From Bacillota bacterium (GTDB lineage: Bacteria > Bacillota > Clostridia > Christensenellales > CAG-138), in contig JAFABA010000020.1 of assembly GCA_023426265.1 (NCBI GenBank), forward strand, positions 1-9,451: a stretch of DNA of 9,451 bases. The letters are read 5' to 3'. Under the pieces are notes generated by a model. That model searched no databases, was not told the DNA's origin, and saw nothing but the letters and a program-made list of their open reading frames with translations. The number at the start of each line of letters is the position of its first letter. The stretch's first letter is position 1. A program made the position numbers and the translations under genes. Of this stretch, positions 1 to 5,302 are shown one piece after another.

Positions 1-104
1 AGCGCCGGAATGCAGGCGTTTAAAACGCTTTCGGTTTGTTCATCCGGCTGCTGGCCCCGTTTATAGCCCAGGTACCGGAGCGCCTCCGCGCGGTCTACTT
101 CCAT
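1..104 (-). CDS. Probable MetH reactivation-domain protein, N-terminal fragment (cut by window edge)
   Basis: Only the first 34 codons are visible; the frame is open to the window edge. The start MEVDRAEALRYLGYKRGQ followed by PDEQTESVLNACIPA resembles the beginning of the small free-standing proteins of Firmicutes annotated as vitamin B12-dependent methionine synthase activation domain. Those proteins bind SAM and reductively remethylate the cobalamin of MetH when MetH itself lacks that domain. The start is ATG at 104, four bases after the metF stop, with an AAAGGAA Shine-Dalgarno (117..111) inside the last metF codons, so translation is probably coupled to metF. Its position after metF in a methionine cluster fits the assignment. 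The call rests on a recalled N-terminal pattern plus context. The SAM-binding part lies outside the window, so function cannot be confirmed. Confidence 0.7.
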   Translation of the reverse strand, partial: MEVDRAEALRYLGYKRGQQPDEQTESVLNACIPA

Positions 105-107
105 AGC

Positions 108-980
108 TTATTCCTTTGCCCGGATGATATGGGAGAGGTTGCGGAATATGCCTGCGGCGATCTCCGGCTTGTTCATCGTATAAATATGGATGCCGTTGAC
201 GCCGTTTGCGATGAGGTCTATGATCTGCTCCGTCGCATACGCGATCCCCGCCTGCTGCATGGCTAAAGGATCGTCACCAAAACGATCGAGTATGCTCAAA
301 AATCTTGGCGGCAGGGAGGTCCCGCTTAGCTTGACGATGCGCGTGATCTGCTTTCTGTTGGTCACCGGCATGATGCCCGCGAGCACCGGAACGGATATGC
401 CCGCCTCACGGATGCGGTACAAAAACCGGTACAACACGTTGTTGTCAAAAAACATCTGGGTGGTCAGAAAATCGCACCCGGCCTCCACCTTTTCTTTCAG
501 GTGGGCAATGTCCTCCTTTTGGCTCACGCTTTGCACATGCCCTTCCGGGTAGCACGCGCCGCCAATAGAGAACCCGTTGCGCTCGCGAATTTCTCGCACG
601 AGCTCGCTTGCGTATGTATAATGCTGCGGGGACGGGAACGCCGCGTTCTCCGGAATATCCCCGCGCAAGGCGAGGACGTTTTGAATGTTGCGTGCGGAAA
701 GCTCCTGAATAAGCGTGCCGACTTCGTCCCTGGTGGAGGAGCCGCACGTTAAGTGCGCGAGCGCTGTGACGCCGCATGTTGTGATATACTCCGCCAGCCG
801 CACCGTGTTTTTGGAGGTGCCTCCGCTTGCGCCGTATGTGACGGATATAAAATCCGGATTGAGTTTTGCGGTTTCGCGCACCACTTCTTCCGCGCGCTCG
901 AGTTCCGCGTCCTGTTTGGGCGGGAACAGTTCGCAGGATACCGTGACGCGTTTTTCCTGAAGCAGGTCTTTGATCAGCAT
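108..980 (-). CDS. metF: 5,10-methylenetetrahydrofolate reductase
   Basis: This 290-residue cytoplasmic flavoenzyme (FAD) reduces 5,10-methylene-THF to 5-methyl-THF, the methyl donor for methionine synthase. The length is normal for bacterial MetF, which is a single TIM barrel. Visible family landmarks are CELFPPK near residue 17 (Glu17, equivalent to the general acid Glu28 of E. coli), VTYGASGG at 47-54, LALRGDIP with Asp108 (equivalent to Asp120 near the flavin), and TTQMFFDN with Gln175 (equivalent to Gln183, folate binding). The ATG at 980 is preceded by AAAGGG five bases upstream, and no alternative start exists upstream in this frame. It lies 94 bases after metA with no clear terminator between them, so it is probably co-transcribed with metY-metA. 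The next gene begins four bases past its stop. Confidence 0.95.
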   Translation of the reverse strand: MLIKDLLQEKRVTVSCELFPPKQDAELERAEEVVRETAKLNPDFISVTYGASGGTSKNTVRLAEYITTCGVTALAHLTCGSSTRDEVGTLIQELSARNIQNVLALRGDIPENAAFPSPQHYTYASELVREIRERNGFSIGGACYPEGHVQSVSQKEDIAHLKEKVEAGCDFLTTQMFFDNNVLYRFLYRIREAGISVPVLAGIMPVTNRKQITRIVKLSGTSLPPRFLSILDRFGDDPLAMQQAGIAYATEQIIDLIANGVNGIHIYTMNKPEIAAGIFRNLSHIIRAKE

Positions 981-1074
981 ATGGACCCTTTCTGAACGAT
1001 ACGGCCTTTGCCGCTCTTTTCCATTGAAATTACTCTACCATTGCGCGATATATGGCACAAGTGCGCAGCGCTTT
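981..1074 (-). other. metA-metF spacer, no clear terminator or riboswitch
   Basis: This 94-base spacer carries the metF Shine-Dalgarno at its end. I see only short GC-rich repeats such as GCGC elements, and no hairpin followed by a U run. A -35/-10 pair (TTGTGC, 17 bases, TAGAGT) can be drawn but matches the consensus poorly. I infer read-through from metA into metF. A 16-codon ORF (1024..974) overlaps the metF start but has no good ribosome binding site. Confidence 0.4.
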
Positions 1075-2013
1075 TTATTTGCCCGAATGCGCATATTCCT
1101 TGATTTTTTCCACCGCATAGGGCGTTTCCTGGTAGACAAAATAGTTGAGCCAGTTGCCGAACAGCATATTGCCGTGCGCGCGCCAAGTGACGCGGGGCGG
1201 CATGGAGCAATCGTTATCGGGGTAGTAGTTGACGGGCGGCTCAATGGGCAGGCCCGCGTTCAGATCGCGCTTGTACTCCAATTCCAGCGTTTCCGGGTCG
1301 TACTCGCCATGGCCGGTGACAAACACCCGCCTTCCGTCACGGCTGGCGGCAAGGTAGAGCCCCGCTTCCCTGGAGGTCGCCAGCACTTCCAGCGCCGGGT
1401 GGCTCGCCACATCCTGCGTACGCACGGTGGTGTGGCGGCTGTGGGGGGCGTAAAACAGATCGTCAAAGCCGCGCAGCAGCCGGTGCGTGCGGTTTTCCAC
1501 CGTGTGGGGATATACGCCGAACAGCTTTTTTGGGAGCGGCTGCTTTTCAATGCCGTAGTAATGGTAGAGCGCCGCCTGCGCGCCCCAACAGATGAACAGC
1601 GAAGAGAACACGTTTTCCGTCGCCCAGTTGAGCACCTGGGCAAGCTCCTGCCAGTAGGCGACCTCACGAAACGGCATCTGCTCCACGGGGGCGCCGGTGA
1701 CGATCAGGCCGTCGAACTGCTCATGCTTCACCTCGTCAAACGTACGGTAGAAGGTATCCAGGTGCGTATGGTCGGTGTTGCGGGGCTGGTAGCTCGCGGT
1801 GCGCAGCAGCGTCAGGTCCACCTGCAGCGACGTATTGCCCAAAAGGCGAAGAAGCTGCGTTTCCGTCACGGTCTTTGTGGGCATGAGGTTGAGGGCCGCA
1901 ATCCGTAATGGGCGGATATCCTGGGTGGCGGCGCGGTCCTCGGGCATAACGAATATGTTCTCATTGGTTAAGATATCGTAAGCGGGCAAGCCGTTTGGAA
2001 TTTTCACGGGCAT
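1075..2013 (-). CDS. metA: Homoserine O-acyltransferase, predicted acetyl-CoA type
   Basis: This 312-residue cytoplasmic enzyme acylates the hydroxyl of L-homoserine, the first committed step of methionine synthesis. It belongs to the MetA/HTS family with a class I glutamine amidotransferase-like fold. Family-numbered residues fall exactly in place: Lys47 (NLMPTKTVTETQ), the nucleophile Cys142 in FICWGAQAALYHYYGI, His235 and Glu237 in VTGHGEYDPE, and Arg249 in YKRD. Residue 111 is Glu (GAPVEQMPF). In the B. cereus enzyme Glu111 marks acetyl-CoA use, while E. coli MetA with Gly111 uses succinyl-CoA, so I infer homoserine O-acetyltransferase. That agrees with the O-acetylhomoserine sulfhydrylase gene directly upstream. 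The ATG at 2013 follows AGGAGGA at 2027..2021 with seven-base spacing. The gap from the metY stop is 14 bases, which indicates one operon. Confidence 0.96.
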   Translation of the reverse strand: MPVKIPNGLPAYDILTNENIFVMPEDRAATQDIRPLRIAALNLMPTKTVTETQLLRLLGNTSLQVDLTLLRTASYQPRNTDHTHLDTFYRTFDEVKHEQFDGLIVTGAPVEQMPFREVAYWQELAQVLNWATENVFSSLFICWGAQAALYHYYGIEKQPLPKKLFGVYPHTVENRTHRLLRGFDDLFYAPHSRHTTVRTQDVASHPALEVLATSREAGLYLAASRDGRRVFVTGHGEYDPETLELEYKRDLNAGLPIEPPVNYYPDNDCSMPPRVTWRAHGNMLFGNWLNYFVYQETPYAVEKIKEYAHSGK

Positions 2014-2027
2014 ACTTTACTCCTCCT

Positions 2028-3320
2028 TTACTCCTGGGATTTTATAAGCGCCTGCTCAAGGTCGTCTATCAAGTCTTCCGGGTCCTCGATGCCGATGGAA
2101 AGGCGGATCATATCCGGGGTAACGCCCGCGCCTTTGAGCCCCGCCTCATCGAGCTGCGCATGCGTGGTGCTGGCGGGATGTATGACAAGAGAGCGCACAT
2201 CGGACACGTTGGCGAGCAGGGAAAAAAGCTCCAGCGAGTCGATCAGCTTCCGCCCCGCCTCCGTGCCGCCCTTGATGCCGAATGTGAAGATGCCGCCGCA
2301 ACCCTTGGGGAAATACCGCTTCGCGCGCTCAAAATACGCGTCCCCTTCAAGCGCGGGGTAGTTGACCCACGTTACCTGCGGGTGGCTTTTTAAATAACTT
2401 GCGACGGTTACGGCGTTTTCGCAGTGCTTCTTCATGCGCAGGCTCAGCGTTTCAATACCCTGCAGCAGCAAAAACGCGTTGAAGGGGGACAGGCACGCGC
2501 CGGTATCCCGCAAAAAGCCCGCGCGCAGCTTCGCCAAATACCCGGCCGCGCCAAGTTCCGCGTAGACAAGGCCGTGGTAGCTTTCATCCGGCGTATTATA
2601 TTCGGCAAAGCGGGGGTTGTCTTTGAAGGTAAATGTGCCGAGGTCCGTGACGGAGCCGCCCATGGAATTGCCGTGCCCGCCCATGTACTTGGTGAGGGAA
2701 TGCACCACGATATCGATGCCGCAGGCTTTGCAATCGATGAGATACGGGGTGCCGAATGTGTTGTCCGCAATCACGGGCAGGCCGTGTTTGTGCGCGATTT
2801 CCGCGATCTTTTGAAAATCCGGGATGTTGATGTTGGGATTGCCGAGCGTTTCGAGATACACGCAACGGGTTTTTTCATTGATGAGGGATTCGAGCCTTAC
2901 AAAATCCTCCGGGCCGACGGAATGGACCTTGATGCCGTAACGGACTTCAAACCGCTGGAATAAGAGCGTATATGTGCCGCCATAGAGCGTGGAGAGGGAA
3001 ATGATCTCGCTGCCGGTCTCGGCCAGGTTCTGTATGGAGGCTAAAATCGCCGCCATGCCGGAGGCAAAACATACCGTGCCCACGCCGCCTTCCAATGCCG
3101 TGACGCGCTCCTCCAGCACGGCGACGGTGGGGTTGCTTAAACGCGTATAGATGCTGCCCGACTTTTGAAGCGCGAACTGCGCGGCGGCATCCGCCGCGTC
3201 CTCAAACTGGTAGGCGGTGGTCTGGTAAATAGGAACGGCGCGCGCGCCCGTCGTAGGATCGGGCGAATAGCCCGCATGCGCCTGCAGTGTATCGAACCGG
3301 TACTGTTTTTGCTTTGTCAT
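2028..3320 (-). CDS. metY: O-acetylhomoserine sulfhydrylase (O-acetylhomoserine aminocarboxypropyltransferase)
   Basis: This 430-residue PLP enzyme of the Cys/Met metabolism family (gamma-elimination/replacement, fold type I) makes L-homocysteine from O-acetylhomoserine and sulfide. The N-terminal FDTLQAHAGY, the phosphate-binding IYTRLSNPT (Tyr58, Arg60), FASGMAAI at 85-92, ADNTFGTPYL with Asp186, and the Schiff-base lysine Lys211 in VVHSLTKYMGGHGNS are all visible. The length and the ALEGG and VIHPAST motifs fit MetY better than the shorter cystathionine synthases and lyases, which are about 380-400 residues. The ATG at 3320 follows AGGAGGG with a spacer of about six bases. The gene begins just downstream of a Met-codon leader and terminator and is the first structural gene of the methionine operon. 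Its stop is 14 bases before metA. Confidence 0.95.
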   Translation of the reverse strand: MTKQKQYRFDTLQAHAGYSPDPTTGARAVPIYQTTAYQFEDAADAAAQFALQKSGSIYTRLSNPTVAVLEERVTALEGGVGTVCFASGMAAILASIQNLAETGSEIISLSTLYGGTYTLLFQRFEVRYGIKVHSVGPEDFVRLESLINEKTRCVYLETLGNPNINIPDFQKIAEIAHKHGLPVIADNTFGTPYLIDCKACGIDIVVHSLTKYMGGHGNSMGGSVTDLGTFTFKDNPRFAEYNTPDESYHGLVYAELGAAGYLAKLRAGFLRDTGACLSPFNAFLLLQGIETLSLRMKKHCENAVTVASYLKSHPQVTWVNYPALEGDAYFERAKRYFPKGCGGIFTFGIKGGTEAGRKLIDSLELFSLLANVSDVRSLVIHPASTTHAQLDEAGLKGAGVTPDMIRLSIGIEDPEDLIDDLEQALIKSQE

Positions 3321-3352
3321 GGTTTTCCCTCCTGAATTTTATCATAATCCAA

Positions 3353-3389
3353 CAAAAAGGCCCTGCTTCGCGTCTTGCGAAGCAGGGCC
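3353..3389 (-). terminator. Intrinsic terminator in the metY leader (attenuator stem 3:4)
   Basis: A perfect 13-bp inverted repeat (arms 3389..3377 and 3371..3359, GGCCCTGCTTCGC against its complement) closes a five-base loop and is followed on the minus strand by TTTTTGTT. It sits 33 bases before the metY start and after the leader stop codon, so it ends transcription before metY unless the upper stem is captured by upstream RNA. On the plus strand the hairpin is followed by an A-rich tract, so it is not a plus-strand terminator. Confidence 0.93.
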
Positions 3390-3506
3390 AAAACAACGGA
3401 ATTGGTTCCCGCTAGACTGCCGTCACCGGCATTCGCAACACGCAAACTGGCGCGGAACGCATCATCATTCCGCGCTTGGGCATCATCATGGAAACTACTG
3501 CGAACG
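3367..3506 (-). promoter_or_regulatory. Trp-like transcription attenuator with alternative stems 1:2 and 2:3
   Basis: Segment 1 is CGTTCGCAGTA (3506..3496), segment 2 is TTTGCGTGTTGCGAA (3446..3432), and segment 3 is TTCGCAAGACGCGAA (3381..3367). Segments 2 and 3 pair at 14 of 15 positions (13 Watson-Crick, one G-U, one G-G mismatch). This consumes the top and loop of the terminator, so it is a convincing antiterminator. Segment 1 pairs with 3440..3430, overlapping segment 2, in 11 continuous pairs including three wobbles, which makes a plausible anti-antiterminator. An 8-bp hairpin GCGCGGAA/TTCCGCGC (3475..3468 with 3457..3450) lies between 1 and 2. A ribosome stalled at Met codons 9-11 (3489..3481) would cover segment 1 and free segment 2. 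The pairings are read directly from sequence; the mechanism is inferred by analogy with trp and his attenuators. Confidence 0.8.
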
Positions 3507-3513
3507 GCTTCAT
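3412..3513 (-). CDS. Methionine-rich leader peptide of the metYA operon
   Basis: This 33-codon ORF reads MKPFAVVSMMM, then PKRGMMM, then RSAPVCVLRMPVTAV and stops at TAG (3414..3412). Eight of 33 residues are Met, arranged as the start, two ATGATGATG runs (codons 9-11 and 16-18) and codon 28. A strong Shine-Dalgarno, AAAGGAGGAA, lies at 3533..3524, about 12 bases before the ATG, which is slightly long spacing. The ORF lies between a candidate promoter and an intrinsic terminator in front of metY. A cluster of codons for the end product of the operon is the hallmark of leader peptides that sense charged tRNA, here elongator tRNA(Met). The peptide probably has no function after synthesis. Against it: Met codons could cluster by chance, and no homologues were checked. 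The match of RBS, codon runs and RNA pairings makes chance unlikely. Confidence 0.85.
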   Translation of the reverse strand: MKPFAVVSMMMPKRGMMMRSAPVCVLRMPVTAV

Positions 3514-3558
3514 GAAAAAAACGTTCCTCCTTTCCTCGCGTGTCCGGGTTTGTATGCA

Positions 3559-3588
3559 ATGGTACCGTAGATATAAGCCTGCTGTCAA
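3559..3588 (-). promoter_or_regulatory. Candidate sigma-A promoter for the met leader and metYA operon
   Basis: A perfect -35 TTGACA (3588..3583) is followed after 18 bases by TACCAT (3564..3559), four of six matches to TATAAT. Transcription would start near 3552, about 20 bases before the leader Shine-Dalgarno. It lies between the gdhA stop and the leader ORF, where a promoter is needed if the met genes are regulated separately. The -10 is only moderate. Confidence 0.55.
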
Positions 3589-3621
3589 GTAAAAAATGTA
3601 TGGGAAAATCCCGCAATCCTG

Positions 3622-4971
3622 TCAGTAGGCTATGCCTTGCGAGAGCATGGCGTCGGCCACCTTCAGAAACCCTGCGATATTCGCGCCCAGCACAAGGTTT
3701 CCCGGTTCCCCGTACTCTTCGGAGGCGGCATACGCTTTCTCATAGATATTCGTCATGATTTTTTGGAGCATAAAGTCCACCTCTTCAAATGTCCAGCTCA
3801 GGCGCTGGCTGTTTTGGGACATTTCAAGCGCCGAGGTTGCGACGCCGCCCGCGTTTGTAGCCTTGCCCGGCCCGTACAATATTTTGGCCTCTAGAAACAG
3901 CGCTGCCGCTTCCGGCGTGCACGGCATGTTTGCGCCTTCCGCTACGGCAATGCATCCGTTTTGTACAAGGAGCTTTGCGCTGGTTAAATCAAGTTCATTC
4001 TGCGTTGCGCAGGGCAGGGCGATATTGCAGGGGATGCTCCATATATTCCGCCAGCTTTCGTAGTATTCTGCACCCGCAACGTGGGTTGTATACTCATGCA
4101 GTCTGCAGCGCTCCACTTCCTTGAGTTGTTTTACAACGTCGAGTTGGATGCCGTTTTTGTCATAGATATAACCGCACGAGTCGCTCATGGCCACAATTTT
4201 TGCACCAAGCGCCGCTGCCTTTTCCGCCGCATAGATCGCCACGTTGCCGGAGCCGGAAACCACCACCGTTTTCCCCTCAAACGAAAGCCCCCTCTTGCGG
4301 AGCATTTCCTGGGTAAAATAACATACGCCATAGCCAGTTGCTTCCTTGCGTCCAAGCGAACCGCCATAGGAAATGCCTTTTCCGGTTAACACGCCGGTCA
4401 CGTCATTTTTCAGGCGTTTGTATTGCCCGTAAAGATAGCCGATCTCCCGCGCGCCCACGCCGATATCGCCCGCAGGCACGTCCGTATCCGGGCCGATATG
4501 CCGGCAAAGTTCCGTCATGAACGATTGACAGAAGCGCATGATCTCCATGTCGCTTTTGCCCTTGGGGTCAAAATCCGCGCCGCCCTTTGCGCCGCCGATC
4601 GAAAGGCCGGTCAGCGCGTTTTTAAAAATCTGCTCAAACCCCAGAAATTTAAGGATGGAGGAATTGACGGAAGGGTGAAACCGAAGCCCGCCCTTATACG
4701 GGCCGATGGCGGAATTGAACTGGTAGCGGTAGCCGCGGTTGACCTGAACGTTTCCTGCGTCGTCCACCCAGCTTACGCGGAATTGTATGGCGCGTTCCGG
4801 TTCCACAATGCGCTCTAGGATGCCCATTGCTTTCAGCTCCGGACGGCGTTTGACGACCGGGGCAAGCGAGTGCAGCACCTCTGTTGCGGCCTGTAGAAAT
4901 TCCGGCTCGTTCTGGTTGCGAAGTGCGAGCGTATCGAGCACGCTTGCAATGTAGGGATCGTGTACTTGCAT
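3622..4971 (-). CDS. gdhA: Glutamate dehydrogenase, probably NADP-dependent
   Basis: This 449-residue hexameric-type GDH catalyses reversible reductive amination of 2-oxoglutarate, used here most likely for ammonia assimilation. Catalytic landmarks (C. symbiosum number plus four) are Lys93 in GPYKGGLRFHPSVN, Lys117 in FEQIFKNALTGL, Lys129 in IGGAKGGADFDPKGKSD and the catalytic Asp169 in VPAGDIGVG. The nucleotide site is VSGSGNVAIYA around 238-248. The end of the second Rossmann strand reads MSDSCG (262-267), like the SDSSG of NADP-type E. coli GdhA and unlike the GPDG of the NAD-type clostridial enzyme, so I infer NADPH use. Length and colinearity with E. coli GdhA are full. The ATG at 4971 follows AAGGAGG with short spacing. 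The gene appears monocistronic, with the terminator of the upstream operon about 230 bases before it and a separate promoter for met behind it. Confidence 0.96.
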   Translation of the reverse strand: MQVHDPYIASVLDTLALRNQNEPEFLQAATEVLHSLAPVVKRRPELKAMGILERIVEPERAIQFRVSWVDDAGNVQVNRGYRYQFNSAIGPYKGGLRFHPSVNSSILKFLGFEQIFKNALTGLSIGGAKGGADFDPKGKSDMEIMRFCQSFMTELCRHIGPDTDVPAGDIGVGAREIGYLYGQYKRLKNDVTGVLTGKGISYGGSLGRKEATGYGVCYFTQEMLRKRGLSFEGKTVVVSGSGNVAIYAAEKAAALGAKIVAMSDSCGYIYDKNGIQLDVVKQLKEVERCRLHEYTTHVAGAEYYESWRNIWSIPCNIALPCATQNELDLTSAKLLVQNGCIAVAEGANMPCTPEAAALFLEAKILYGPGKATNAGGVATSALEMSQNSQRLSWTFEEVDFMLQKIMTNIYEKAYAASEEYGEPGNLVLGANIAGFLKVADAMLSQGIAY

Positions 4972-5166
4972 ATTACCTCCTTGTATTCTGCCACAAACTA
5001 TTATTACAGGACATCTCCTGTTAAGAAGCCACCTTTGGCAAGAGTATGGAAAATCAGTCCCGGGCTGTTGAAAATGCGCCTCATTGCTGCATATTTATTG
5101 ATTTTCCTGAATGTCCGTAATACCTGCAAACAGAAACGGCATGTGCAAATCGCGAACATTATATAT

Positions 5167-5196
5167 ATTATATATGACATATTACTCAAAAATCAA
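5167..5196 (-). promoter_or_regulatory. Candidate promoter for gdhA
   Basis: TTGATT (5196..5191) and a perfect TATAAT (5172..5167) are spaced by 18 bases in a very AT-rich stretch immediately after the gatB terminator. A start near 5160 would give gdhA an untranslated leader of about 190 bases. A second TATAAT at 5163..5158 lacks a matching -35. AT-rich DNA can mimic promoters, hence the moderate confidence. Confidence 0.5.
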
Positions 5197-5201
5197 TGCA
5201 T

Positions 5202-5234
5202 AAAAAGCAGGAACGGCTATCATTACCGTTCCCG
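5202..5234 (-). terminator. Terminator of the aspS-gatC / gatA / gatB operon
   Basis: A 9-bp stem (CGGGAACGG at 5234..5226 with CCGTTCCTG at 5216..5208, one G-U pair) with a nine-base loop is followed one base later by TTTTT on the minus strand. It lies about 70 bases past the gatB stop and just before the candidate gdhA promoter, as expected for the end of the operon. Confidence 0.75.
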
Positions 5235-5302
5235 TTGAAAAAATCCCAATTTAAAAACCAAAAGAGATTTTTTCCCACAAATGCATGCTTATACGGTACG
5301 GT

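Larger units (their letters stand above)
4972..5302 (-). other. gatB-gdhA intergenic region
   Basis: This 331-base AT-rich spacer contains, in transcription order, the gatB 3' end and terminator (5234..5202), a candidate promoter (5196..5167), a leader of roughly 190 bases, and the gdhA Shine-Dalgarno AAGGAGG just before 4971. Within the leader, the inverted repeat ACAGGA/TCCTGT (5006..5011 with 5016..5021) could be an operator half-site pair or a small RNA hairpin. A 61-codon frame (5189..5004) overlaps the leader but has no sign of being a gene. I recognise no riboswitch class in the leader. Confidence 0.5.

Noticed and set aside
974..1024. 16-codon ORF overlapping the metF start
   Set aside because: It has no convincing Shine-Dalgarno, no codon pattern of interest and no terminator after it. 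A coupling role cannot be excluded but is unsupported.
970..1908. 312-codon plus-strand ORF
   Set aside because: It is antisense to metA, which has all its catalytic residues. The translation has the Arg- and Val-rich look of an opposite-strand shadow in GC-rich DNA.
3321..3560. SAM riboswitch or Met T-box upstream of metY
   Set aside because: I do not see the T-box consensus (AGGGTGGNACCGCG-like antiterminator) or the SAM-I conserved core. The terminator is explained by leader-peptide pairings instead. A covariance-model search would settle this.
3317..3616. 99-codon minus-strand ORF overlapping the met leader
   Set aside because: It starts upstream of the candidate promoter, has no ribosome binding site, and runs through the terminator hairpin in a different frame from the well-supported leader peptide.
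5004..5189. 61-codon minus-strand ORF in the gdhA leader
   Set aside because: It lies in AT-rich DNA overlapping the candidate promoter, has no ribosome binding site, and shows no recognisable protein features or amino-acid codon runs suggestive of a leader peptide.
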